Positions 7,597 to 15,225 of a DNA stretch of 38,960 nucleotides are shown one piece after another. The stretch lies in contig NZ_AEWI01000059.1 of assembly GCF_000191885.1 (NCBI RefSeq), positions 1 to 38,960 of the forward strand, given 5' to 3'. The notes under the pieces are model-generated. The model searched no databases, was not told where the DNA came from, and was given only the letters and a program-made list of their open reading frames with translations. The position numbers were made by a program, and so were the translations under genes. Position 1 is the first letter of the stretch. Every line of letters starts with the position of its first letter. The stretch comes from Anaerophaga thermohalophila DSM 12881. Its GTDB lineage: Bacteria; Bacteroidota; Bacteroidia; Bacteroidales; Marinilabiliaceae.

Positions 7597-8385
7597 CTAA
7601 TTTGTATTGAAATGATTTCTTTTCCAGTCGTTAAATTGCGTTGCAGTAATTCGCTGTCCGGTTAATCCGTCACTTTCATCACTGGCAAGAAAAACAATGG
7701 GTTCTGCCATTATATCCGGACTTAATATTTTAAAATCCTTTGGCAGGGATTGCTTAAATTCATCCGGAACCATTCCGGTTTCTGTAGCTCCGCCCGGCAA
7801 TAGCATATTTACATCTATTTGGTAATCCTTTAAATCTTCCGACATAATAAGTGTTAGGGATTCTGCCCCTGCCCGTGAAGGTCCATAGGGAATAAATCCC
7901 TTTCTTTTCATTGTTTCATGGTTCATGGTGATGTTTACTATTTTACCCTTCTTTTGTTTGATAAAAAAGGGTACAAATGCTTTTGCAACCAGAAAATAAC
8001 CGGTGAGATTTGTATCAATCAAATCTCGAAAACCGGTTGCACTCACTTCAAAAAATGGTTTGGGTTCTGTCAAAAAATGAGGATTAACCGTTCGCATACC
8101 GATACCTGCATTGTTAACAAGCATATCAAGCGTTCCCCATTGTTTTTCCACCCATTTTACAGCATTCATAATGGATGATTCGCTTCTGACATCCATTTCT
8201 AATGCATAGGCATCAATTTGCTGGTCTTTTAAGTCGTTGAGTGCTCTGTTCAAACTATTAGCATGGCGTGCAACAATTAGCACGGTTGCTCCGTTTAAAC
8301 CTAAAGCTCTGGCCATTGCAAAGCCCAATCCGCTTGAGGCTCCTGTAATTAGAACCCTTTTTCCTGCTAGCTTGTCATTTGTCAT
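7597..8385 (-). CDS. short-chain dehydrogenase/reductase with altered catalytic residues
   Basis: 262 residues of classical SDR length. The cofactor motif TGASSGLG is at 14-21, NNAG at 91-94, and a PGG motif follows the active site. The family uses NAD(P)H to interconvert alcohols and ketones. The usual YxxxK dyad is Y167-GPS-R171 here, because codon CGG encodes arginine in place of the proton-relay lysine. The expected serine about 13 residues earlier is T153/M154 in VNITMNHE. Activity may be changed or weak. It lies on the strand opposite the other dehydrogenases of this island, and its substrate is unknown. Confidence 0.85.
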   Translation of the reverse strand: MTNDKLAGKRVLITGASSGLGFAMARALGLNGATVLIVARHANSLNRALNDLKDQQIDAYALEMDVRSESSIMNAVKWVEKQWGTLDMLVNNAGIGMRTVNPHFLTEPKPFFEVSATGFRDLIDTNLTGYFLVAKAFVPFFIKQKKGKIVNITMNHETMKRKGFIPYGPSRAGAESLTLIMSEDLKDYQIDVNMLLPGGATETGMVPDEFKQSLPKDFKILSPDIMAEPIVFLASDESDGLTGQRITATQFNDWKRNHFNTN

Positions 8386-8660
8386 TTTTAATAATTTTTA
8401 AGTCAATGCGTTAAAAAACGCTTTTAAACTAATTCTACTTTAACAGATTTATCGTTTTGAATAACACTAATCTATGTCACACTGCCGTTCTTTGTGACGC
8501 TGCTGCAGTTTCTCCGGCCTCCGTTCATCGGTCATTTCACGATAAATTTTGGATACACTGCAAGATGGTCGTTAACCGATAGCAGTGTTTTACCATTATC
8601 CGGATATCTTTTTAAGTTTTTCGCCGTTCCTCATGGCAAACTTGAATTTTGTTCTTTATT
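8386..8660. other. spacer upstream of the SDR gene
   Basis: No intact gene. A short reverse-strand stretch around 8535-8640 has protein-like codon use (reading ...YPDNGKTLLSVNDHL...) but has no identifiable family and is broken by stops, so it may be a relic. No promoter with both boxes was found. Confidence 0.3.
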
Positions 8661-8661
8661 T

Positions 8662-8715
8662 CAAATGAGTTTTATACATGTTCTTGTTGTGGAAAAGGTT
8701 GCCATGCCCGTTTCA
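8662..8715 (+). repeat. TTTCAT element, 3' half only
   Basis: TGAGTTTTATACATGTTCTT followed by hairpin 3 (TGGAAAAGGTTGCCA) and CCCGTTTCAA matches the second half of the TTTCAT element. The first half, with hairpin 1, is missing. Confidence 0.7.
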
Positions 8716-8790
8716 ATTGCAAGATACTAAATATTGCAAATTACAAAAAACAACGACACTTAATTTAGTGATCATTTTAACCTGTTAAAG

Positions 8791-8855
8791 TAGAATAAAA
8801 GTCGAAATCTGCGTGCTTTTTTTGGTTTTAAGGGGGTATTTTTAACAAAGTGGTT
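8791..8855 (+). repeat. repeat R3, copy 1
   Basis: Ends in GGGGGTATTTTTAACAAAG. It resembles 14457-14520 over about 60 bases, and 15190-15225 over its last 25. All three copies are in the same orientation, in spacers flanking relics or accessory genes. Function unknown. Confidence 0.5.
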
Positions 8856-8900
8856 TGAATTTATTCGTGAACATGTTTCAAGATATAATGTTTATAAAAA

Positions 8901-9026
8901 GGTCTGTCCAAAAAGGAGCCATTTACGGTGTTACGCTTGTCCGAAAGTTACTATTTATTTACGATATAGTAAACTCCGTTTTTTGGACATCGCAAGTCTT
9001 CTAAATGACGCTTTTTGAACAGACAC
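8901..9026. mobile_element. MITE-like element, 126 bp
   Basis: Imperfect terminal inverted repeats GTCTGTCCAAAAAGG and CTTTTTGAACAGAC bound a 126-bp unit with no open frame. Inside, TTACTAT and ATAGTAA form a further dyad. The size and ends suit a non-autonomous element moved by an IS transposase in trans, but no target duplication was recognised. The 9018-9063 direct repeat overlaps its right end. Confidence 0.5.
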
Positions 9027-9063
9027 ATAATTTGTTACAACTTTTTCTGACTTTTTAGACGGC

Positions 9064-9300
9064 TACCAAATAGAATTTCGTTCAGACCGCTCAACTTAGG
9101 TAAAAAAGGCAACTGAGATAAAAGAAAATGGGGATCGCTGACTAAATAACGAACTGAGCCATTGGTGAGTACGGCGAGGATAAGCCATTGCAAAATGCAG
9201 GATTAAGTTACCTGTATCTTTTATTTCTCATTCTCACTATGGTCGCCGGAAACGTGAAACTTAACAATCATTTAATGAATCTTCTTAAAAATTACCGCAA
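9064..9300. other. spacer upstream of the hydroxyacid dehydrogenase
   Basis: No gene seen. GAGATAAAAGAAAATG near 9116-9131 and CTTTTATTTCTCATTCTC near 9218-9236 are partly complementary and could fold over about 100 bases. The start codon at 9301 has no clear Shine-Dalgarno sequence. Confidence 0.3.
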
Positions 9301-10275
9301 ATGAGAAATATTTTAGTGACATATCAAGCGAGTGAAAAAGAAAAAGAATTTTACAGGAACTTTTTTAAGGATCAAGTGATTTCTTTTTTAGATGATTATG
9401 CAGAAACAGATAAAAAAGAAAAAATATTATTGGAAAGTGAAATAATCATTGCGTGGAATCCTACAAAAGAATTAGAACAGTTTAATAAAAGCCTGTTCAG
9501 TAATTTTCATCTTATTCAACTATTGTCTGCCGGTTATGATCATCTGAAATTCGAGATGTTTCCGAACAAATGTTTAATTGCTGCGAATCAGGGCGCTTAT
9601 GCAACACCAATGGCTGAACATACGGTCGCGATGATTCTTGCACTGGCAAAAAAATTGCGATTGTATCATAACCGCCTGGCAGAAGGAAAATTTGAACAAA
9701 TGAATAGTATTACGAGGCAGATTAAGGGAGCAACGCTCGGTATTATCGGTTTTGGTTCAATCGGGAAAGAAGTTACCAGGTTGATGCGTAGTTTTGATGT
9801 GAAAGTAATGGCCTTAAACACAAGCGGAAAAACAAACGAAGATGTTGATTTTACAGGCACATTAAACGATTTGGATCACCTGTTAATTCATTCTGATTTT
9901 GTGGTCATTTCCATTCCCCTGACAGACGAAACAGAAGGATTAATCGGCAAAAGGGAATTAGAGTTGATGAAAAATGACGCTATATTGATTAATGTGGCCA
10001 GAGGGCCCATCGTTAAAGAAAAAGATTTATATGACCATTTGAAGAACCACCCCGATTTTTCAACCGGAATTGATGCGTGGTGGATTGAGCCGTTTAAGTT
10101 TGGACAGTTTAAAATCAATTACCCCTTTTTTGAATTGCCTAATCTCTTGGGATCGCCGCACAATTCAGCTATTGTCGAAAACATTATGATTGAAGGAGCA
10201 GGAAAAGCAGCAGAAAATGTGAAGAGATTCCTGAATAATGAGGAAATAAAAGGAGTGGTTGATATAACAGTATAA
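9301..10275 (+). CDS. D-2-hydroxyacid dehydrogenase (NAD-dependent)
   Basis: 324 residues, normal for the family that interconverts 2-keto acids and D-2-hydroxy acids. The Rossmann motif is G150-FG-SI-G155 in LGIIGFGSIGKEV. The catalytic set is complete: R234 in NVARG (substrate carboxylate), E263 in WWIEPF, and H287 in GSPHNSA (general acid/base). TAYATPMAEHTV-like sequence at about 99-109 is also typical. Sequence alone does not separate phosphoglycerate, lactate, glyoxylate and formate subfamilies. It is the first gene of the plus-strand oxidoreductase series, and 300 bases separate it from the next gene, so co-transcription is uncertain. Confidence 0.9.
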   Translation: MRNILVTYQASEKEKEFYRNFFKDQVISFLDDYAETDKKEKILLESEIIIAWNPTKELEQFNKSLFSNFHLIQLLSAGYDHLKFEMFPNKCLIAANQGAYATPMAEHTVAMILALAKKLRLYHNRLAEGKFEQMNSITRQIKGATLGIIGFGSIGKEVTRLMRSFDVKVMALNTSGKTNEDVDFTGTLNDLDHLLIHSDFVVISIPLTDETEGLIGKRELELMKNDAILINVARGPIVKEKDLYDHLKNHPDFSTGIDAWWIEPFKFGQFKINYPFFELPNLLGSPHNSAIVENIMIEGAGKAAENVKRFLNNEEIKGVVDITV

Positions 10276-10393
10276 GATCAGGGAACTATATTAAGCTGCC
10301 TCTGCATCAATACAATAGATCGTTAGATTTTTAGATATAAGATGTAAGATGCTTCGTACAATCTTGATATACTGAATTTTAACAAACATACAC

Positions 10394-10447
10394 CTTTGAA
10401 TACAAATAATTGATTTGCAGTGTATTGCAAAAGTTTAAGGGAGTATT
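10394..10447 (+). repeat. repeat R4, copy 2
   Basis: Contains AATTGATTTGCAG and TTGCAAAAGTTTAAGGGAG, related to 7007-7059 and 11766-11820. It is preceded by TTAGATTTTTAGA at about 10324, which also precedes copy 3. It lies between the hydroxyacid dehydrogenase and the next gene. The remaining spacer to 10578 has no gene; the only recognisable site is a Shine-Dalgarno-like AAGGAG at 10565-10570. Confidence 0.4.
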
Positions 10448-10578
10448 GTCAATATAAAAAATGAAAATATCCACACCAAACCAGGAATTTCACTTGACCA
10501 ATATTTTGAGGCAGTCACCCCGACAATTAAGTACAGAGACAAATTTCAAAAATAAAACAAAAGATAAGGAGTAAAAAT

Positions 10579-11670
10579 ATGGAAAAAACAATGAAAGCAG
10601 CACGCTTATATGAATTGGGAAAACCTCTTGTAATAGAAGAGGTGCCGATACCTGAATTATCTGATGACGATGTGTTGGTAGAAGTGAAAGCCACATTTGT
10701 AGCGCCATCAATGAATGATATTTTAAATCCTGGCGGAAATTTTATTCGCCCTGCTTTACCGGCTATTTTTGGTTCCGATGCTGTTGGAATAATTTCTAAA
10801 GTGGGAAACAAGGTAAGAGGATTAAAAGAAGGTCAAAAAGTATGGGTCAATTCGATCCTTTATGATAAGACTGATGAATACGCTTTAATGGGCCGGGAAG
10901 CATTGAGTGATTCGATGGCTTTTCAGGGCATGTTCACTTTTAATCCGAACAACGTCCCTCTTTTAGATGAATATCAAGGCGGCTTTGCTCAATATGTAAA
11001 AGCGCCCTCGACAAATGTGGCAATCTTACCGGATAATTTTCCTCTTGAACAGGCAGTCCGTATTGGTTACCTTGGAACAGCCTATCAGGCTTTGAAATAT
11101 GCAAATGTTCATTACGGCTCAACCGTATTGATTAACGGCGCTACCGGAACCGTTGGGACAAGCGCTGTGCTGCTGGCTTTAGCAATGGGTGCGGTAAAAA
11201 TTATTGCTGTAGCCAATAAAAAAGAGAGATTGGAAAAAATCAGGCAGATCAATCCGTCGGTTATTTCCACTTTGTCACTCCTTGATGGAGACGTGACCGG
11301 CAAAATAAGGGAATTGACAAACGGTAAAGGGGCCGGGTCATTTGTTGATTGCCTTCAATACGTTGATACGCAGTCAACTCATCAATGTTTATATGCAGTT
11401 AAAAAAGGAGGGACGGCTGTATTTGTTGGCGGGGCAACCGGAAATATCAATATTCCTTACGGTTTTCTTTTAGGAACTGAAATAAAGATAACCGGGTCAT
11501 TATGGTTTCATAATTTTGAAGCAAATGAATTGGTTAACCTGGCTCAATCCGGTTTGCTGAATTTAAATTTGTTTGATGTAAAAACCTTTTCACTTGACGA
11601 GATAAACGAAGCTGTTGCTCTTGCAGGATCAAGATTAGGAGGATTAACAACAGTAATGGTAAAAATATAA
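10579..11670 (+). CDS. zinc-less MDR dehydrogenase (quinone-oxidoreductase-like)
   Basis: 363 residues. The N-terminal GroES-like domain contains VKATFVAPSMNDILNPGGNF (about 36-55) instead of the CGIC/GHE zinc ligands of true alcohol dehydrogenases. The Rossmann domain has GATGTVGTSAVLLA (about 188-201). Likely an NAD(P)-dependent oxidoreductase of the quinone-reductase/enoyl-reductase side of the MDR superfamily; substrate unknown. A strong Shine-Dalgarno sequence (AAGGAG, 8 bases before ATG) is notable because Bacteroidetes genes usually lack one; the next two genes also have one. A fragment of a second copy of this gene lies at 7382-7471. Confidence 0.85.
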   Translation: MEKTMKAARLYELGKPLVIEEVPIPELSDDDVLVEVKATFVAPSMNDILNPGGNFIRPALPAIFGSDAVGIISKVGNKVRGLKEGQKVWVNSILYDKTDEYALMGREALSDSMAFQGMFTFNPNNVPLLDEYQGGFAQYVKAPSTNVAILPDNFPLEQAVRIGYLGTAYQALKYANVHYGSTVLINGATGTVGTSAVLLALAMGAVKIIAVANKKERLEKIRQINPSVISTLSLLDGDVTGKIRELTNGKGAGSFVDCLQYVDTQSTHQCLYAVKKGGTAVFVGGATGNINIPYGFLLGTEIKITGSLWFHNFEANELVNLAQSGLLNLNLFDVKTFSLDEINEAVALAGSRLGGLTTVMVKI

Positions 11671-11765
11671 CAAAGTCCTAAATACATTAGACCATTAGAT
11701 TTTTAGACGGAAGAATTAAGATAAATCGTATGATGTTGAAAATCTGCATTTTAATAGAAAGCAAT

Positions 11766-11820
11766 TTTTAAACATAAACAGCTGATTCAGAGATTTTTGT
11801 AAAAGTTTAACAGATTATTA
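11766..11820 (+). repeat. repeat R4, copy 3
   Basis: Contains ACAGCTGATTCAGAG and TTGTAAAAGTTTAACAG, matching copies at 7007 and 10394. TTAGATTTTTAGA at 11693 corresponds to 10324. The MITE starts 10 bases after it. Confidence 0.4.
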
Positions 11821-11829
11821 AAAATAATT

Positions 11830-11970
11830 GAGTGCAGTCTAAAAAGCTTTTTGACCCCTAAATCCCCCAAGGGGACTTTTTCAAACTGCTGATTTTTAGC
11901 AGTTCCCCTTTAGGGGTCAGGGGTACAAATGGTAAAAATCAGCAGTTTGAAGGCTTTTTGTACTGCACTC
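11830..11970. mobile_element. MITE, 141 bp, with 6-bp target duplication (copy 1)
   Basis: Terminal inverted repeats GAGTGCAGT-nn-AAAAAGC pair with GCTTTTT-nn-ACTGCACTC (11830-11847 and 11953-11970). It is flanked by ATAATT at 11824-11829 and at 11971-11976, a perfect 6-bp target-site duplication. Inside are two further inverted repeats, GACCCCTAAA/TTTAGGGGTC and CAAACTGCTGATTTTTA/TAAAAATCAGCAGTTTG, so the transcript would fold strongly. No open frame; a non-autonomous element. It sits 19 bases before the start of the alcohol dehydrogenase gene, within its leader. Confidence 0.85.
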
Positions 11971-11989
11971 ATAATTAAAAGGTAAAAAT

Positions 11990-13003
11990 ATGGCAAAAAT
12001 GAAAGCAATGCAGGTAAAAAAGCCCGGTGATGATTTTCAATTGGTTGAAATACCCGTACCGGCACCCAAAGAAAATGAAGTACTGATAAAAGTAGAAGCC
12101 TGTGGAATTTGTCACAGTGATGCAATCGTAAAAGAAGGGTGGTACCCAAATCTACAATATCCTTTAGTCCCGGGCCATGAAGTAATTGGAACAATAACGG
12201 AAGTCGGGAAAAATGTAAAGTCATGGCAAACAGGTCAAAGGGTAGGCGTGGGCTGGCATGGCGGCCATTGTTTTGAATGTGAACCTTGTCGTCGGGGCGA
12301 CTTCATTAATTGTGACAATGGCAAAGTCCCGGGAATTAATTACAACGGCGGTTATGCTGAATATATGTGCGCACCTCAGGATGCACTGGCTTTAGTTCCC
12401 AAAGAATTGAATTCGGAAGAAGCCGCCCCTCTTCTTTGTGCCGGTATCACTACGTATAACGCGTTAAGAAACAGCGGAGCTAAACCGGGTGATACTGTTG
12501 CAATACAAGGCATAGGAGGTTTGGGACATTTGGGAGTACAATTTGCAAATGCTGCCGGCTACCGGACAGTGGCAATTTCTCACGGAAGTGAAAAAAGAGA
12601 ATTGGCACTGGAACTCGGTGCACACACATACATTGATGCAAGTAATTCCAATGCGGCCGAAGAGCTGCAAAAAATGGGAGGAGCTGACATTATTTTGGCC
12701 ACTGCGCCTAACAGCAAAGTTATTTCTGAAATAACAAACGGCCTGAAACAACGAGGTAAATTAATCATTGTTGCTGCGACGAACGACCCCGTGGAGGTTA
12801 TCCCGTTCGCTCTTATTTCCGGTAAAACAATTCAGGGATGGCCCTCGGGTGATGCAAAAGATTCTGAAGATACTATGAATTTTTCGGTATTGAAAAATGT
12901 TCGTCCTCAAATTGAAGTTTTTCCTCTTGAGAAAGCAAATGAGGCCTATAATAAGATGATTACCAACAAAGTAAGATTTAGGGCTGTATTAAAAATGCAA
13001 TAA
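11990..13003 (+). CDS. zinc-dependent alcohol dehydrogenase
   Basis: 337 residues, MDR class with both zinc sites complete. Catalytic zinc: C41 (in CGICHSD), H63 with E64 (PGHE), C150. Structural zinc: C94, C97, C100, C108. The NAD-binding motif is GIGGLGHLG (174-182). It oxidises primary alcohols or reduces aldehydes with NAD(H), as in the AdhP/ADH1-like group. AAAGG lies before the ATG. The gene is bracketed by two direct copies of a small element (11830-11970 and 13031-13161). The upstream copy may supply or interrupt its leader. Confidence 0.92.
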   Translation: MAKMKAMQVKKPGDDFQLVEIPVPAPKENEVLIKVEACGICHSDAIVKEGWYPNLQYPLVPGHEVIGTITEVGKNVKSWQTGQRVGVGWHGGHCFECEPCRRGDFINCDNGKVPGINYNGGYAEYMCAPQDALALVPKELNSEEAAPLLCAGITTYNALRNSGAKPGDTVAIQGIGGLGHLGVQFANAAGYRTVAISHGSEKRELALELGAHTYIDASNSNAAEELQKMGGADIILATAPNSKVISEITNGLKQRGKLIIVAATNDPVEVIPFALISGKTIQGWPSGDAKDSEDTMNFSVLKNVRPQIEVFPLEKANEAYNKMITNKVRFRAVLKMQ

Positions 13004-13030
13004 ATCCCGGTCTTTGAACAAACCATACAT

Positions 13031-13161
13031 GAGTGCGGTTTAAAAAGCAGTTTGACCCCTAAATCCCCTAAAGGGGACTTTTTCAAACTGCTGATTTTTA
13101 GCAGTTCCCCTTTAGGGGTCAGGAGTAAAAATGGTAAATATCAGCAGTTTGAAAGGTTTTT
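13031..13161. mobile_element. MITE, degenerate copy 2
   Basis: Same orientation and sequence as the element at 11830-11970 through the internal inverted repeats, including GACCCCTAAATCCCC and TTTAGGGGTCAGG. Its left end GAGTGCGGT is preserved, but the right terminal repeat has decayed into GGTTTTTAAATTTTTG. No target duplication is visible. Older or deleted copy, directly downstream of the alcohol dehydrogenase. Confidence 0.8.
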
Positions 13162-13210
13162 AAATTTTTGGGCCGGAGGTGATAACCCCGGTGATTAATG
13201 AGAATTAAAA

Positions 13211-13262
13211 AATTTAAAACAATAATGGGTTTGGCAACAAAGATGCTTTTTAGACCGGGCTC
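13211..13262 (+). repeat. intergenic repeat R2 extension, copy 2
   Basis: 49 of 52 bases match 5961-6012, same orientation. It lies 45 bases before the start of the dienelactone-hydrolase-like gene, in its presumed leader. Confidence 0.85.
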
Positions 13263-13306
13263 TTAGAATAATCAAATTTTCAACAAATTAATTAAAGGAG
13301 TTTAAC

Positions 13307-14158
13307 ATGAATATCAAAAATTATTTAAAAGGTTTCGACATTAAATTACTTGTCGTCTGTATGCTAATGATAACAATCGCTACTGCTGACGGATACGGAA
13401 GAAACCAGGGGAAAAAGAATGAACAAAATATCGTTCGTAAGGAGATTGATTATAAGGCAGGAAACACAACATTAAAAGGGTATCTTTTTTACAATAAGAA
13501 TAATACGAAGAAAAGCCCCGGAATCATTGTTGTGCACGAATGGTGGGGCAATAATGCTTACAGCCAAAAGCGCGCCAGGATGTTGGCAGAATTAGGTTAC
13601 ACAGCATTTGCTGCCGACATGTACGGCAATGGACTTATTGTTGATAATCCGGAAGAGGCACAAAAAAATGCGGGTGTTATTTATTCTGACTTGGGTTTAT
13701 TGAAAGAAAGAATGACAGCCGCTTACGATGTTTTAGTAAACAGCGGTTTTGCAGATCCGGAACATATTGCAGCAATAGGTTATTGTTTCGGTGGTACGGT
13801 GGTCTTAAACGCTGCCAGTTTAGGTGTCCCGCTCGATGCAGTGGTGAGTTTTCACGGTGGGCTGGAAGGTTTTAAAGCGAACCCGGCAATTAAAAACACG
13901 CATGTTCTCGTCTGCAACGGAGCAGCAGATAAATTTGTATCCCAGGAAGATAAAGACAATTTTAAAAATCAAATGAAGGCTGTCGGCGCTGAATATGAAT
14001 TTAAAGAGTATGAAGGCGCCTTGCATGCTTTCACAAATCCCGAATCGACTGAAGCAGGCCAGAAATTTAACATGCCCATTGCTTATAATGCAGCAGCAGA
14101 TTCAGCCTCGTGGAATGATATGAAGGAATTTTTCTCAAAGTATTTTCCTGTTAATTGA
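13307..14158 (+). CDS. exported dienelactone-hydrolase-family protein
   Basis: 283 residues. An N-terminal hydrophobic segment (about 13-27) indicates export. The alpha/beta-hydrolase core shows HEWWG (77-81) and the nucleophile elbow GYCFGG with C160. D208 and H240 (in ALHAF) complete the Cys-Asp-His triad of the dienelactone hydrolase family. The founding enzymes open enol-lactones in aromatic degradation, but exported Bacteroidetes members mostly have unknown ester or lactone substrates. The start has a strong AAGGAG. Two hairpins follow the gene; the second is a clear terminator. It may work with the preceding dehydrogenases, but only proximity suggests this. Confidence 0.88.
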   Translation: MNIKNYLKGFDIKLLVVCMLMITIATADGYGRNQGKKNEQNIVRKEIDYKAGNTTLKGYLFYNKNNTKKSPGIIVVHEWWGNNAYSQKRARMLAELGYTAFAADMYGNGLIVDNPEEAQKNAGVIYSDLGLLKERMTAAYDVLVNSGFADPEHIAAIGYCFGGTVVLNAASLGVPLDAVVSFHGGLEGFKANPAIKNTHVLVCNGAADKFVSQEDKDNFKNQMKAVGAEYEFKEYEGALHAFTNPESTEAGQKFNMPIAYNAAADSASWNDMKEFFSKYFPVN

Positions 14159-14220
14159 ATAAACGTCGGGCAATAATACTTAGCCCAGCTTATTTCCCAT
14201 TGAAATGGGATGTTCATAAG

Positions 14221-14262
14221 TAACAAAACCTACTGACAATTAAGTCGGTAGGTGTTGTTATT
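14221..14262 (+). terminator. hairpin after the dienelactone-hydrolase-like gene
   Basis: CCTACTGAC (14229-14237) and GTCGGTAGG (14244-14252) pair with one wobble around a six-base loop. The flanking AACAAAA/TGTTGTT extends the stem. The tail is only moderately T-rich, so it may be a weak terminator or an mRNA 3' end structure. Confidence 0.5.
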
Positions 14263-14304
14263 TAAGAGCGCTATTTCATAAACTGTGTAAAAAATTACTT
14301 TCAA

Positions 14305-14346
14305 AACCGGGTAAACCTGTCACTGAGATTTACCCGGTTGTTTTTT
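14305..14346 (+). terminator. rho-independent terminator
   Basis: AACCGGGTAAA (14305-14315) pairs perfectly with TTTACCCGGTT (14329-14339), followed by GTTTTTT. Ends plus-strand transcription of the oxidoreductase island. Confidence 0.85.
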
Positions 14347-14456
14347 AAATCCCGATATAGAATATTGAATATCAAGTACGTGTTGTGACAATATTTATAA
14401 TTCGGGTACTACAAACGGCTTTCAAAAATATTGCAATAGATTATCAGGTAGTTACA

Positions 14457-14520
14457 AAATAAAATAACCGAAATTTGTACGTTTTTCTGTTTTGGGGTGG
14501 TATTTTTAACAAATTGCGTT
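14457..14520 (+). repeat. repeat R3, copy 2
   Basis: GGGGTGGTATTTTTAACAA and the 40 bases before it match 8791-8855; the core also matches 15190-15225. With copy 3 it brackets the carbamoyltransferase relic. Confidence 0.5.
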
Positions 14521-14567
14521 ATAGAAATTATTTTCTCCACAAAAAAATCTGTAGCAATTAATAAACA

Positions 14568-14915
14568 TTACCTCGTCAAAGACATAATCGCTTTTGCAGT
14601 ATGTAATCTATTTTCCGCTTCGTCATAAACAACTGAAATATTCGGATCGTCGATTACTTCATCTGTTACTTCGTGATTTCTGTCTGCCGGAAGGGCGTGC
14701 ATAAGTTTTACATTTTTATCGGCTAATTTTATTCTTCTGCTGTCGCAAATCCAATCATGATACTTTTCTAAATTTGCTTTCATTTCTTTTTTGCATTCGT
14801 CTTCATTATCTAAATATTCTTGAACACCGTAAGCGCCGAAGCCGCCCCAGTTTTTAGGAATCACAACATGCGCTCCTTCAAAAGCTTCATCCATATCACT
14901 TGTCAATCTTATTTT
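14568..14915 (-). pseudogene. C-terminal fragment of an ornithine/aspartate carbamoyltransferase-family gene
   Basis: About 115 residues. TSDMDEAFEGAHVVIPKNWGG-like sequence, then MHALPADRNHEVTDEVID and YDEAENRLHTAKAIM, correspond to the ornithine-binding C-terminal domain of carbamoyltransferases. The H-x-LPADR and DEAENRLH signatures suggest the YgeW-like (knotted, unknown substrate) branch more than classical ArgF. The whole carbamoyl-phosphate domain, including STRTR, is missing. The open frame upstream (to 14939) only adds unrelated residues. So this is a truncated gene, with no other arginine or purine catabolism gene nearby. Confidence 0.7.
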
Positions 14916-14964
14916 GGTAACAAGCAGAAGCAGTGACAAGGCACCCAGTCATAAAAAAATTGAC

Positions 14965-15080
14965 TTATAATATTTTGGGTTTAGGTTTCACTCCAGCAAT
15001 AGTTATCTTGCCAGCAAAGCCTCTGGTCGTTTCACCTGATGATGTAAAGATAAGCATGACTTTTAAATTCAACTTAAAAA
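14965..15080 (-). pseudogene. possible C-terminal gene relic of unknown family
   Basis: A reverse-strand frame without a proper start reads ...VMLIFTSSGETTRGFAGK and then ITIAGVKPKPKIL before a stop at 14967-14965. Composition looks like real protein, and it lies just upstream of the carbamoyltransferase fragment. I do not recognise the family. It could equally be a chance frame. Confidence 0.25.
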
Positions 15081-15189
15081 GTCATTTTTATAGTCCAATA
15101 CTTGGGGAGCAGAATAGGGAACACTGCATTTCTTTATCCTGAAGGTTTTGCCTTTTTTGTTTTTTAGTGTTGTTACCACCTGTTTTTGC

Positions 15190-15225
15190 TTGTTTTGTTC
15201 CCTGGTATTTTTAACAAGTTGGGTT
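15190..15225 (+). repeat. repeat R3, copy 3 (short)
   Basis: CTGGTATTTTTAACAAGTTG matches the core of the copies at 8791 and 14457, same orientation. It ends at the stop codon of the propeller-like gene. Confidence 0.45.
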
